NCBI RefSeq assembly: GCF_947259345.1
Contig: NZ_CAMYLS010000010.1
Coordinates: 1-64,000, forward strand
Direction: 5' to 3'
Length of the DNA stretch: 64,000 bases
DNA from: an uncultured Maricaulis sp.
GTDB lineage: Bacteria; Pseudomonadota; Alphaproteobacteria; Caulobacterales; Maricaulaceae
Made by a program: the position numbers and the translations under genes
Notes under the pieces: model-generated
What the model was told of the DNA's origin: nothing
The model's input: only the letters and a program-made list of their open reading frames with translations
The model's database searches: none
Shown: positions 8,025-19,157 of the stretch, piece after piece
Numbering within the stretch: position 1 is the first letter of the stretch
Layout of the letters: each line of letters opens with the position of its first letter

Positions 8025-8915
8025 ATGGCCGCCGCGAAAGCGCCCTCCTTCCAGGAGCTGATCCTCCGTCTGCAGACCTATTGGGCGGGCAAGGGCTGCG
8101 CCATTCTCCAGCCCTATGATGTCGAGGTGGGCGCCGGGACATTGCACCCCGCGACCACGCTGCGCTCGCTCGGCCCGCGTCCCTGGAAGGCCGCCTATGT
8201 CCAGCCCTCGCGCCGTCCCGGCGATGGCCGCTATGGCGAGAACCCCAACCGGCTGCAGCATTATTACCAGTTCCAGGTCCTCCTGAAGCCGTGCCCGTCG
8301 GACATTCAGGACCTCTATTTGGGCTCGCTCGACGCCATCGGCATTGATCGCGATCTGCATGATGTCCGCTTCGTGGAAGATGACTGGGAAAACCCCACCG
8401 TCGGCGCCTGGGGGCTGGGCTGGGAAGTCTGGTGCGACGGTATGGAAGTCAGCCAGTTCACCTATTTCCAGCAGGTCGGCGGACTCGATGTCGACCTCGT
8501 TTCCGGCGAGCTGACCTACGGGCTCGAACGCCTGGCGATGTATGTCCAGGGCGTCGAGAATGTCTATGATCTCGACTTCAACGGCGCCGGCATGACATAC
8601 GGCGACGTCTTCCTGGAGGCCGAGAAGCAGTATTCGGAATTCAATTTCGAACATGCCGATGTCGACATGCTGATCGAATGGTTCAAGGGCGCGGAAAACC
8701 AGTGCATGGCGCTGCTCAATCTCGACAAGCCGCTGCCCCTTCCGGCCTATGATTTCTGCCTGAAAGCCTCCCACCTCTTCAACCTGGTCGATGCCCGCGG
8801 CGCCATCTCCGTCGCCGAACGCGCCAGCTGGATCGCCCGCGTCCGAGAACTCGCCAAGGGCTGTGCCGAGGCCTGGGTGAAGAGCGAGCGCGCGCTGGTG
8901 GAGGCGGCTGAGTGA
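8025..8915 (+). CDS. glyQ: Glycyl-tRNA synthetase alpha subunit
   Basis: Catalytic subunit of the bacterial alpha2beta2 glycyl-tRNA synthetase, which charges tRNA-Gly. The sequence opens with [20 protein letters not shown] and shows the class II catalytic signatures around [21 protein letters not shown] and [20 protein letters not shown], with [20 protein letters not shown] further on. Length 296 aa is standard. Its partner glyS lies 670 bp downstream on the same strand; between them sit a palindromic repeat cassette and a small GFA-family gene, so the usual glyQS operon has been opened. Confidence 0.96.
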   Translation: MAAAKAPSFQELILRLQTYWAGKGCAILQPYDVEVGAGTLHPATTLRSLGPRPWKAAYVQPSRRPGDGRYGENPNRLQHYYQFQVLLKPCPSDIQDLYLGSLDAIGIDRDLHDVRFVEDDWENPTVGAWGLGWEVWCDGMEVSQFTYFQQVGGLDVDLVSGELTYGLERLAMYVQGVENVYDLDFNGAGMTYGDVFLEAEKQYSEFNFEHADVDMLIEWFKGAENQCMALLNLDKPLPLPAYDFCLKASHLFNLVDARGAISVAERASWIARVRELAKGCAEAWVKSERALVEAAE

Positions 8916-8929
8916 TGAACTCGCTCTCA

Positions 8930-9082
8930 CAGGTCCTTCCCCTTGATGGGGAAGGTGGGCCGGCGCGAAGCGGCGGGTCGGATCGGGTGAAACGCGTCAG
9001 CGTTCCGTCACCAATCGCCGATCACCCACTCCGTCTGGCCGCTGCGCGCCCAGCCACCTCGCCCATCAAGGGCGAGGACCTG
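8930..9082. repeat. Palindromic intergenic repeat cassette, complete copy (153 bp)
   Basis: The ends are 26-bp inverted repeats that match at 22 positions (8930-8955, starting CAGGTCCTTCCCC, against 9057-9082, ending GGCGAGGACCTG). Each end also folds on its own (TTCCCC/GGGGAA; CGCCC/GGGCG), and the four mismatches between the ends compensate within each local hairpin. The interior (GTGGGCCGGCGCG, GGTGAAACGCG, CAGCGTTCC, CACCCACTCCGT) recurs in a second, cut copy at 25605-25704. This looks like a small non-autonomous mobile repeat, not a gene; the 64-codon open frame across it is accidental. Confidence 0.75.
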
Positions 9083-9102
9083 ACGAGCCAGGAGACCACC
9101 CC

Positions 9103-9561
9103 ATGAAACTCCCCCTTCGCGGTGGCTGTCAGTGCGGCGCGGTTCGCTATGAGATCAGCGGGAAGCCGATGGCGCTGTATTGCTGCCATTGCGCGACCTG
9201 CCAGCAGCAATCCTCCTCGGCCTTTGGCATGTCCATGCTGGTGCCGCGGGACGGGTTCAAATATCTCAAGGGCGCGGTGGCGGCCTTTTCCATTCCCACC
9301 GACAGCAAGTCGAAGAAGCTGGGTCATTTCTGCGGGGATTGCGGCACGCGGATCGCCAATGACACGGCGGGCAAGCCGGCCCTGTCGCTCAAAGCCGGCA
9401 CGCTGGATGATCGCGCCAAGCTGAAACCCGTCGGTCATATCTGGGTCAAATCGGCCCAGGACTGGATGATTTTTGATGAAGACGCGCTGATCTATGACGG
9501 CGCCCCGGATGACGGCTATTTCGCGCTCATGCAGCGCTACGCCGACCAGGAATACGCCTGA
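9103..9561 (+). CDS. GFA-family (glutathione-dependent formaldehyde-activating enzyme-like) zinc protein
   Basis: Small zinc-binding protein of the GFA/CENP-V family. It has the family's paired cysteine motifs: GGCQCGAVRYE (about residues 6-16), YCCHCATCQQQSSSAFG (about 26-42) and FCGDCGTRI (about 77-85). The name derives from Paracoccus Gfa; most members, including this one, have no proven substrate, and I would not assign formaldehyde detoxification from sequence. 152 aa, normal length. It sits between glyQ and glyS, 24 bp ahead of glyS, and may be co-transcribed with it. Confidence 0.85.
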   Translation: MKLPLRGGCQCGAVRYEISGKPMALYCCHCATCQQQSSSAFGMSMLVPRDGFKYLKGAVAAFSIPTDSKSKKLGHFCGDCGTRIANDTAGKPALSLKAGTLDDRAKLKPVGHIWVKSAQDWMIFDEDALIYDGAPDDGYFALMQRYADQEYA

Positions 9562-9585
9562 CGGCGCAAGTGAAAGTCCGACACG

Positions 9586-11727
9586 ATGTCCGAACTCCTG
9601 TTTGAAATCTTCTGCGAGGAAATCCCGGCCCGCATGCAACCGCGTGCCGAGGCCGATCTGGAAAAGCTGCTGGGCGACAAGCTCAAGGCGGCGGGTCTGG
9701 CCTGGAGCTCGCTGACCACATTTGCCGGTCCGCGCCGCCTTGGCCTGGTGATTGACGGTCTGCCGGTGAAGACGGCGGATGTCAGTGAAGAGCGCAAGGG
9801 CCCGCGCGTCGGTGCGCCGGACAAGGCCGTGGAAGGCTTTCTGCGCGGCGCCGGTGTCGCCTCGCTGGACCAGTGCGAAAAGCGCGAGGACAAGAAGGGC
9901 GAATTCTGGGTCGCCAAGATCGAAAAGCCGGGCCGGGCCACCGCCGAGGTGATCGCCGAGGCCATCCCCGAAGTGATGAAGGCCTTCCCCTGGCCCAAAT
10001 CGATGAAATTCGGCGAGGGCGAGAAGACCCAGCGCTGGGTGCGTCCGATCCAGCGTCTGCTGTGCGTCTTCGGTGGCGACGTGGTGCCGGTCGAGGTGTT
10101 CGGCATCGCGGCGTCCAATATTACCGAAGGTCATCGCCGCATGGGCCGCGGGCCCTTCACCGTGTCGAACTACACCGAATACCAGGCGGTGCTTGAAGGT
10201 GAGGGGCATGTCCTGCTCGACCGTGCCGCCCGCGAAGCGCTGATCCTCGAGGGCGCGCGCCAGGTCTGTTCGGACGCCGGGTTTGAACTGGTCGAAGATG
10301 CGGGCCTGTTGACCGAGGTCGCCGGGCTGGTGGAATGGCCGGTGCCCGTGCTGGGCGAGATGGATCCGGACTTTCTCGATCTGCCGCCGGAAGTCATCAC
10401 CCTGACCATGAAGACGCACCAGAAATATTTCGCGGTGCGTGATCCGAAGACCGGTCAGCTGGTCTCCAAATTCGTCACGATTGCCAACCAGGTTGCCCCT
10501 GATGGCGGCGTCGCCATCGCCGCCGGCAATGCCCGCGTCCTCTCGGCCCGCCTCTCGGATGCCCGCCACTTCTGGGACAATGACCGCAAGACGCCGCTCT
10601 CGGACATGGCGGCGCAGCTGTCGAAAGTAACCTTCCACGAAAAGCTGGGCACGGTCGCCGACAAGGTCGAACGCGTCGCCGCCCTGGCCCGCGAACTCGC
10701 CGCGGTCGTCGGCGCCGACCCGGACCTGGCCGAAAAGGCCGCTCGCCTGGCCAAGGCCGATCTCGTCTCCGAGATGGTCTATGAATTCCCCGAACTGCAG
10801 GGTGCGATGGGGCGGTATTATGCGCTCGACCAGGGCGAAGATGCTGCCGTCGCGGATGCGATCAAGGACCATTACAAGCCGCAGGGGCCGTCTGACGAAG
10901 TGCCGACCTCGCCGGTCTCGGCTGCCGTCGCGCTGGCTGACAAGCTGGATACGCTGGTTGGTTTTTGGGTAATTGATGAGAAGCCGACAGGATCGAAAGA
11001 CCCGTTTGCCCTGCGCCGCGCGGCGCTGGGGGTAATCCGAGTTTGCTTGTCAGCGTCGATGCGGATTCGCCTGGTTGAACTCATTGAGCGCCATGAAGAT
11101 CGAGTGCGTGTGTCAATGCGGAACCTGTCTCGGGGCTCCGTATCTGTCGATCCGGTGATTAAACGTAATCACTACCCGGCATATGGTCGGCATGTCAGCG
11201 ATGACGCGACCGACCTCCTCGCCTTCTTCGCCGACCGCCTCAAAGTCCATCTCCGCGACGAGGGCATCCGTCACGATGTCATCGACGCCGTCTTCGCGCT
11301 CGGCGATGACGATCTTGTCCGGGTGACGGCGAAGGCGCGGGCGTTGCAGGCCTTTCTTGATACCGAGGATGGCGCGGCGCTGCTGGCGGGGAATAAGCGG
11401 GCCTCGAACATTCTCGCCAAGTCCGAGGGTGATCTCTCCGGTGAGCCGGATGCGGACTATCTCGCAAACGCGCCCGAATCGGCCGAGCGCGCGCTGATCG
11501 CGGCGCTCGCGTCTGCAGGCCCCGCGGCGACCGCGGCGCTGGCGGACGAGGACTTTGCCGCCGCGATGACGGCGCTGGCTTCGCTCCGTGCACCGATTGA
11601 TGCATTTTTCGACGACGTGACCGTTAACACGGACGACGGCGCGTTGCGCCGCAACCGACTTCTCTTATTGTCCGCAATTCGCACGGCCATTCGCGCCGTC
11701 GCCGATTTCGACAAGATTTCAGGCTAG
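9586..11727 (+). CDS. glyS: Glycyl-tRNA synthetase beta subunit
   Basis: Large tRNA-binding beta subunit of glycyl-tRNA synthetase (713 aa). Family landmarks include the N-terminal LLFEIFCEEIPARMQPRAEA, the conserved KTHQKYFAV, the HD-like segment around DLVSEMVYEFPELQGAMGRYYA, and the C-terminal anticodon-binding part ending in NRLLLLSAIRTAIRAVADF. One stretch, about 10960-11200 (following ADKLDTLVGFW), has visibly lower GC and different codon choice (31 G/C in the 60 bases 11041-11100) than the rest. It coincides with a length-variable region of the protein, and the reading frame is unbroken. The gene is followed 11 bp later by ppdK. Confidence 0.96.
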   Translation: MSELLFEIFCEEIPARMQPRAEADLEKLLGDKLKAAGLAWSSLTTFAGPRRLGLVIDGLPVKTADVSEERKGPRVGAPDKAVEGFLRGAGVASLDQCEKREDKKGEFWVAKIEKPGRATAEVIAEAIPEVMKAFPWPKSMKFGEGEKTQRWVRPIQRLLCVFGGDVVPVEVFGIAASNITEGHRRMGRGPFTVSNYTEYQAVLEGEGHVLLDRAAREALILEGARQVCSDAGFELVEDAGLLTEVAGLVEWPVPVLGEMDPDFLDLPPEVITLTMKTHQKYFAVRDPKTGQLVSKFVTIANQVAPDGGVAIAAGNARVLSARLSDARHFWDNDRKTPLSDMAAQLSKVTFHEKLGTVADKVERVAALARELAAVVGADPDLAEKAARLAKADLVSEMVYEFPELQGAMGRYYALDQGEDAAVADAIKDHYKPQGPSDEVPTSPVSAAVALADKLDTLVGFWVIDEKPTGSKDPFALRRAALGVIRVCLSASMRIRLVELIERHEDRVRVSMRNLSRGSVSVDPVIKRNHYPAYGRHVSDDATDLLAFFADRLKVHLRDEGIRHDVIDAVFALGDDDLVRVTAKARALQAFLDTEDGAALLAGNKRASNILAKSEGDLSGEPDADYLANAPESAERALIAALASAGPAATAALADEDFAAAMTALASLRAPIDAFFDDVTVNTDDGALRRNRLLLLSAIRTAIRAVADFDKISG

Positions 11728-11738
11728 GGGCTCTTTCC

Positions 11739-14411
<2,673 letters not shown>

Positions 14412-14438
14412 TAAATCCTTGTATTCGCCACTGAATAT

Positions 14439-14473
14439 CCTGCCCCTCTTGGAAGGGGCGGGTATTTTCTTAT
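14439..14473 (+). terminator. Rho-independent terminator after ppdK
   Basis: CCTGCCCCT and AGGGGCGGG pair as a 9-bp stem (one T-G wobble) around a 6-nt loop, followed by TATTTTCTTATTTG. It lies about 28 bp past the ppdK stop and isolates it from the hydrolase gene. Confidence 0.8.
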
Positions 14474-14635
14474 TTGTAACCAAGTGCCCGGCTTGACCGC
14501 TATGGTCGCCTCAAATAGAGAGGCGCGCTGATTTCACGAAGGATTCAGACAAGGCGCGTCATGGTAATCTCGTCGCAAGACGGCACGATTCGTGAAAGGC
14601 CGAGTTTGACGCTGGACAGGAAATACGGAGATCGA

Positions 14636-15403
14636 ATGGACCTCGACGCGGCACGCAGCCAGCAAAAGCAGGTAGCGACAGCATTGCACATGCTGGCGAC
14701 CCTGGTGCTGTGCGCGATGACGGTCCTGCTTCTCAACCTGGCTTCCGACCGGGCCCGTGAACAGGACGAGACCCTCGTCTGGCAGGCCATGGCTGCGCGC
14801 TATCTTCAGGCCGGTGATGTCGACGCCGCCTGGCAGCCGCCGGAAGAATTGCGTTTCGCGTCGCTGACCCTGGAAGCGGACGAGGATGCCGGCGTTGTGC
14901 TGACAGCGCGTTCGCTGGATGACCTGCGTACCTTTGACAATACCCATCTGGAGTTAGCTGCCGGCATCTCGGCCGAGGTCGATTGCCTGGCGGAAGCGAT
15001 CTATTATGAGGCGCGCAGCGAGGCCTTTGTTGGCCAGCTGGCCGTGGCCCAGGTCATTCTGAACCGGGTCGATAATCGCAATTATCCCAACTCGATCTGT
15101 GGCGTGGTCTATCAGGGCTCCGAACGCCGGACCGGTTGCCAGTTCACCTTCACCTGTGACGGGTCCATGGTCCGCGAGCCGCGCGGGCGCTCCTGGCGCC
15201 GGTCACAGCTGGTCGCCCAGCACGCCTTCATGGGGTTTGGCCGCGATGTGACCCGACGCGCGACGCACTACCACACGGTGGCGGTTGACCCGTATTGGAA
15301 TGACGGCCTTGTGCGCACGCGCCGGATCGGCACGCATATCTTCTATCGTTTCCCGACCCTGCGCGAACGCGCAGCCGGCATTGTCCGCGAGCGCGACGCC
15401 TAG
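14636..15403 (+). CDS. Membrane-anchored cell wall hydrolase (SleB/Hydrolase_2 family)
   Basis: Predicted peptidoglycan hydrolase of the SleB-type Hydrolase_2 family. From the ATG at 14636 (ACGGAG seven bases upstream) the protein is 255 aa. An N-terminal transmembrane helix at about residues 16-38 ([20 protein letters not shown]) is followed by a periplasmic linker and then the catalytic domain from about residue 117. The domain shows the family core: [13 protein letters not shown] with the putative catalytic Glu, then [12 protein letters not shown] and [13 protein letters not shown]. An in-frame ATG at 14561 would add 25 residues without a better ribosome site. Proteins of this type act in cell-wall remodelling; the exact bond cut cannot be read from the sequence. 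Confidence 0.85.
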   Translation: MDLDAARSQQKQVATALHMLATLVLCAMTVLLLNLASDRAREQDETLVWQAMAARYLQAGDVDAAWQPPEELRFASLTLEADEDAGVVLTARSLDDLRTFDNTHLELAAGISAEVDCLAEAIYYEARSEAFVGQLAVAQVILNRVDNRNYPNSICGVVYQGSERRTGCQFTFTCDGSMVREPRGRSWRRSQLVAQHAFMGFGRDVTRRATHYHTVAVDPYWNDGLVRTRRIGTHIFYRFPTLRERAAGIVRERDA

Positions 15404-15567
15404 GCGGAAACCGGGTTTCCTCAGGCGGCGCCGGCCTGACTGGCACGGTATCGATGCTCCGGCCGCGACGTGATGAATCGCGCTTGGCGATGCCAAATTC
15501 ATTGTTAATGTGTTGTTTCTAGTGTGCGTGTTCCGACCTCGTCCTGCTTCTGTTCCCGGGAGACCGC

Positions 15568-16461
15568 ATGGCAGCCGCCCAAACCGGTAAGATACCCGAC
15601 AGGCTTTGGCTCTGCATGAGCGACAGCAACCGCACGCGCGTCTTGTCGCGGGCGTTGGCCAAGGGTTTGGGCATGACGGTCTATATGGGGCCGACCATGG
15701 ACGAAGAGGGCCCGGTCGCGCTGATCGTCGCCGATGACGCCCATGCCGCCCGGATCGCCGACGCGCGCAAGAATGCCGCGCCCAAGCAGCGGTCGCTTCT
15801 GGTCACCGGGAATGCCCGACGCAGCGGCGCCGATATCTTTCTCGATCATGATGCCGATGCCGGCACCGTCGCCAATGCGATTGACGGGCTGCGCGCCTAT
15901 CGGGCGCATGAGCTCGCCATTCCCGCTGATGCCGAGATTGGTCTCGGCGCGACCCAATCGCTCGAGGCGGGTGAGTTCTCGATCCAGACCCGTGAACAGG
16001 CCAGCGATGTCGCCATCCTGCTCGGCCGCGCCACGCCGCGTCCCTGTGCGACGGCGGTTGGCCTCTATGTTTTGCTCGCCAATGCGATCGAGCACGGCAA
16101 TCTCGGCTTTGATGCCACGGAGAAGGCCAAGGGGCTGGCGGAAGGCAATTGGGAGCGCAAACTCGCCAAGCGCATGACCGAGAGCGAGTATGAGGATCGC
16201 CGAGTCCATCTGCGCTTCCAGCGCGGTGGCCGCATCCTCTCATTCATCATCCAGGATGATGGCGAAGGCATTGATGCCGAGACGGCTGAGATGGCGGACC
16301 CGTCGCGCGCCGGTTATCGCGGCAAGGGCATCAAGCTGGCCAAGTCGATGGGCTTCGGTCAGGTCAATTATCTCGGTATCGGCAATACGGTGGAGGCAAC
16401 CGTCCTGCTTCCGCAACGGCTTGAAAGCAGTGCAGCGCCCCGAGCCGCGATGGCGCGGTGA
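15568..16461 (+). CDS. Degenerate receiver-like domain fused to a GHKL (RsbW/HATPase_c-type) ATPase
   Basis: 297-aa cytoplasmic protein. Residues about 10-125 have the alternating strand/helix layout of a receiver (ALIVADDAHAARIADA, QRSLLVTGNARRSGADIFLD) but not its full acidic pocket or conserved lysine. Residues about 165-290 form a GHKL ATPase: N-box LLANAIEHGNLG, G1 box IIQDDGEGIDAE and G2 box GYRGKGIKLAKSMGF. There is no dimerisation/phosphotransfer histidine domain, so it resembles an anti-sigma-factor serine kinase (RsbW/SpoIIAB type), not a classical histidine kinase. GGGAGA precedes the ATG. No sigma factor or anti-anti-sigma gene is adjacent, although SpoIIAA-like proteins occur 4-5 kb downstream. 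Function unknown. Confidence 0.7.
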   Translation: MAAAQTGKIPDRLWLCMSDSNRTRVLSRALAKGLGMTVYMGPTMDEEGPVALIVADDAHAARIADARKNAAPKQRSLLVTGNARRSGADIFLDHDADAGTVANAIDGLRAYRAHELAIPADAEIGLGATQSLEAGEFSIQTREQASDVAILLGRATPRPCATAVGLYVLLANAIEHGNLGFDATEKAKGLAEGNWERKLAKRMTESEYEDRRVHLRFQRGGRILSFIIQDDGEGIDAETAEMADPSRAGYRGKGIKLAKSMGFGQVNYLGIGNTVEATVLLPQRLESSAAPRAAMAR

Positions 16462-16570
16462 GGGGGACTTGCCACATGAACGTCCTCTGAACCGGGCGCT
16501 CAGCCAGGCCTCATCTCAACATTGCTAGTGTCAGCTCAAGCACGGAGATTCATCCGAACGGGAGCTGCAC

Positions 16571-17224
16571 ATGTTTCATCTCAAAGCCTTCACAAGCGCC
16601 ATTGCCCTGGGTGCGACCCTGGTGGCCGCGTGGCCGTCTGCCGCCCAGGCACAAAGCCGCAGTGGTATCGATCTGCACCCCAACCGTGATTGCGGCATCC
16701 AGGTCTATCTGTCCAACTCGGCCGGCGTTGCCGTGCCCAAGGCGGATTCCCGATTGAGCGGCTCCTATGTCTTCCATCTCTACCAGGCCATTCCGACCAG
16801 CGATCTCAATCTGCGCCTGGATGGTCGATTCTCCGGTGGTGGAGCGCATGACACGGCCCTGGCTCGCAGCCATTTCGGCCTTGGCTATGTGGTTCGCGGC
16901 GGCTATCGCGGCATGGATGAGATCCGTGATGCGGAACTGGGACAGGACGCGATGTTGCGCGGCTCCCTGTCGGTTTACGACCAGGCCGGCCGCCTGACCT
17001 GCTCGACCCAGGTCGTTGATGTCATGCCGATGTCGCTCCTGACATTCCAGCGCCCGGTCGTGCAGCGCAATCAGAACCGGATCCCGACAAACGGCCCGAC
17101 GCCAGCGGAACAGGCCCGCGAGCGGATCGCCGCTGCCAATGCAGCCGCGCCGCAACAACGTCTCACGCCTGCCCAGTGCGCCCGTCTGCGTTCTGCCCGA
17201 CCGGCCCAGTGCCGCTACGACTGA
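16571..17224 (+). CDS. Secreted CsgH-like protein with C-terminal extension
   Basis: 217-aa exported protein. The signal peptide covers residues 1-27 (ends AAQAQ). The mature part starts with a cysteine at residue 41 (RDCGIQVYLSNSAG) and has a second, isolated cysteine at about 144 (AGRLTCSTQVV), with beta-strand-like segments between (LSGSYVFHLYQ, DLNLRLDGRFSGGGAHDT). This two-cysteine beta-sandwich layout mirrors the CsgH-type protein encoded 800 bp downstream, which also has its first cysteine at residue 41. The tail after residue 160 is Ala/Gln/Arg-rich (AEQARERIAAANAAAPQQR). A role in curli subunit handling is inferred from position and layout. GGGAGC lies in front of the ATG. Confidence 0.6.
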   Translation: MFHLKAFTSAIALGATLVAAWPSAAQAQSRSGIDLHPNRDCGIQVYLSNSAGVAVPKADSRLSGSYVFHLYQAIPTSDLNLRLDGRFSGGGAHDTALARSHFGLGYVVRGGYRGMDEIRDAELGQDAMLRGSLSVYDQAGRLTCSTQVVDVMPMSLLTFQRPVVQRNQNRIPTNGPTPAEQARERIAAANAAAPQQRLTPAQCARLRSARPAQCRYD

Positions 17225-17251
17225 ACCTGGTTTTCCTCCGACCCCAAACTG

Positions 17252-17283
17252 GCCCGCCCTGATCTCAGTGGCGGGCTTTTTCT
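17252..17283 (+). terminator. Rho-independent terminator
   Basis: GCCCGCC (17252-17258) pairs with GGCGGGC (17270-17276) around an 11-nt loop and runs into TTTTTCTTG. It ends the transcript of the CsgH-like gene and separates it from the curlin gene. Confidence 0.85.
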
Positions 17284-17439
17284 TGTCCGGACCGGCAAGA
17301 TGAACAAGATCCCCAAATCCGTTCATCTACCTGTTTTGACTATGAATGCAGCTCTCAGCATTCGCTCATCACATGCCCTTTAGAACAGGTGACAGGCTTC
17401 GATGCATCGGGCGTCGGCCAGCAAAACGGAGTAGTCAAA

Positions 17440-17952
17440 ATGAAAACCCGCTTTCTCATTGCCAGCGCCCTCGCGGCGGTTTCCATCCTCGGCACGGTCG
17501 GTGCAGCTGAAGCACAATCGCGCAACCGCGTCTCGATCGCCCAGGAAGGCTATCGGAACGATATCGCCGGCCGTCAGCAGGGCTATCGCCAGAGCATGGT
17601 GATCAACCAGCGCGGTGAGCGTCAGTACGTCACGGTCATCCAGGACGGTGCCCGCAACGGCACCACGGTTGGCCAGCGCGGTCGCTACAACGAAGCGCAT
17701 GTCGATCAGTATGGCCGCAATAATGACGCCGTGGTCGGTCAGCAGGGCTACAACAATTACGCCCGCAATGTTCAGACCGGCAATCGCAATATCGTGGGTG
17801 TTTCCCAGATGGGGCGGAACAACACGGCTGTCACCGATCAGTACGGCAATAACAACGCCGCCGGGGTGATCCAGGTTGGCAATGGCCAGTCGGCCAATGT
17901 CCGCCAGACGGGCTCCGGCAATGTGACCCTGGTTATCCAGGGCGACCACTAG
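17440..17952 (+). CDS. Curlin (CsgA/CsgB-like) amyloid fibre subunit
   Basis: Exported curli-type repeat protein. The ATG at 17440 follows ACGGAG; residues 1-25 are a signal peptide (ends GAAEAQ). The mature protein is a series of roughly 22-residue units with the curlin spacing of Gln and Asn: VSIAQEGYRNDI, MVINQRGERQYVTVIQDGARN, AHVDQYGRNNDAVVGQQGYNN, VGVSQMGRNNTAVTDQYGNNN, AGVIQVGNGQSANVRQTGSGN. Such repeats stack as a beta-solenoid and polymerise on the cell surface into biofilm fibres. 170 aa is close to E. coli CsgA. The secretion channel CsgG and nucleators are not within the window, so they must be elsewhere if the fibre is exported by the usual route. Confidence 0.9.
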   Translation: MKTRFLIASALAAVSILGTVGAAEAQSRNRVSIAQEGYRNDIAGRQQGYRQSMVINQRGERQYVTVIQDGARNGTTVGQRGRYNEAHVDQYGRNNDAVVGQQGYNNYARNVQTGNRNIVGVSQMGRNNTAVTDQYGNNNAAGVIQVGNGQSANVRQTGSGNVTLVIQGDH

Positions 17953-18023
17953 GACGACCCCGCCGGGCGCTGCGGCAGGACGCCGCTGCGCCGACTGGGC
18001 CGCCACCAGCCAAGGAGGCTGAC

Positions 18024-18413
18024 ATGGGTATTAAACTGATTTCCCTGAGTTCGCTGGCGGCTATGGCCAGTATCTGGTTCGCCGTTGAAGTTGATGAAGC
18101 GCCGGCTGAAGCGCGCCTCGCCACGCTGGAGAATGGTCCGGCCTGCGGCATCGATCTGACCGAGACCGCTGACGGACTCGTCGTGACCGCTTGGAGTGCT
18201 CCGGACGCCGGGTCAAGCTGGGACATGATCATCACCCAGCGCACCGGTGGAGGCTCCTTTGATCTCTATCAAGGCGGCGATATCGAATCCTTTGGTGAGG
18301 GCGCGGTTGTCCTGTCCGACATCACCCTGGACATGGAAACCGATTTCACCGCGCGGCTCTCGACCTGGAGCCCGCAGGGCGAGCTGCTTTGCCGCTGGGG
18401 CGACGCTGTCTGA
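18024..18413 (+). CDS. csgH: CsgH-family curli chaperone/inhibitor
   Basis: 129-aa exported protein with a short hydrophobic N-terminus (IKLISLSSLAAMASIWFAV). The domain matches the layout of alphaproteobacterial CsgH: first cysteine at residue 41 in PACGIDLTETADGLVVTAW, a beta-rich middle, then FTARLSTWSPQGELLCRWGD with the second cysteine at about 123, forming the expected single disulfide. CsgH replaces the CsgC-type periplasmic inhibitor of premature curlin polymerisation in this class. It lies 72 bp downstream of the curlin gene with AAGGAGG before the ATG, consistent with an operon. Confidence 0.75.
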   Translation: MGIKLISLSSLAAMASIWFAVEVDEAPAEARLATLENGPACGIDLTETADGLVVTAWSAPDAGSSWDMIITQRTGGGSFDLYQGGDIESFGEGAVVLSDITLDMETDFTARLSTWSPQGELLCRWGDAV

Positions 18414-18457
18414 CGTGGCAGCGGGACCCGTCCGCTACCGACATTGCAACGACATGC

Positions 18458-18490
18458 CAGACCGGGACGCCCAGACGGGTTCCCGGTCTG
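18458..18490. repeat. 10-bp inverted repeat in intergenic DNA
   Basis: CAGACCGGGA (18458-18467) is repeated in reverse complement as TCCCGGTCTG (18481-18490) with a 13-nt loop. It lies between csgH and the DUF1993 gene. There is no T tract, so it may be a rho-assisted end structure, an mRNA-stabilising hairpin, or an operator for the downstream gene. Confidence 0.4.
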
Positions 18491-18594
18491 CCAGTGCTTG
18501 GCCGCCGTTGCGGCAAGCCTGAACACGCCGGCGTCTTGTCGATGCCGGCGCGGCCCCCCATCTGTGCAACTCAACACTCGGGGAGTTAACCGAA

Positions 18595-19107
18595 ATGAGC
18601 ATCACCTTGTCGTCCGTCGCCCGGACTCAACTCGATCAGGTCTATCGCGCCGTCGACATCATCCTGGCCAAGGGCGAGGCCCACGCGAAGGAAAAGGGCG
18701 TGGAAGACAGCGTGTGGCTCAACTGGCGGCTTTCGCCGGACATGTTCGCCTTCGCCCGTCAGGTCCAGCTGGTCTCCGATTTCACCGTGCGCGGCATGTC
18801 GCGCCTCGCCGGTGCAGAACCGGCATCGCTGCCTGACACGGAAACCAGTTTCGCCGAGCTCCGCGAACGGATCGCCAAGGCGCGGGAGACCGTCTGGGCC
18901 CTCGATACCGCTGCGATCGATGCAGACCCGCAAGGCGAAATCACCTTCCCGGCGGGCCGCGATCGCGAAATGACCCTGCCGCGCCAGACCTATCTGCAGA
19001 GCTTCGTCATCACCAACGCCATTTTCCATGCCTCGACGGCCTATAATATACTGCGCCAGCTTGGCGTTCCGCTCGGCAAGGCCGACATGATGGGCATGAC
19101 CGGCTAG
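18595..19107 (+). CDS. DUF1993 family protein (DinB-like helical bundle)
   Basis: 170-aa soluble helical protein. The family pattern is visible: YRAVDIILAKGEAHAKEKG near the start, LNWRLSPDMFAFARQVQLVSDFTVRGMSRLAG in the middle, and the C-terminal NAIFHASTAYNILRQLGVPLGKADMMG. DUF1993 proteins are related to DinB/YfiT-type four-helix bundles; no reaction is established for them. It begins after CGGGGAG and stands alone between csgH and a secreted SRPBCC protein. Confidence 0.8.
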   Translation: MSITLSSVARTQLDQVYRAVDIILAKGEAHAKEKGVEDSVWLNWRLSPDMFAFARQVQLVSDFTVRGMSRLAGAEPASLPDTETSFAELRERIAKARETVWALDTAAIDADPQGEITFPAGRDREMTLPRQTYLQSFVITNAIFHASTAYNILRQLGVPLGKADMMGMTG

Positions 19108-19157
19108 TCGATATTTCATGGCGAGGCTAACCTGTCCGAAAACAGGGGAGTCTTGCC

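Noticed and set aside
8912-9106. 64-codon frame after glyQ
   Set aside because: It lies across the palindromic repeat cassette and overlaps the next gene's start; translation is repeat sequence.
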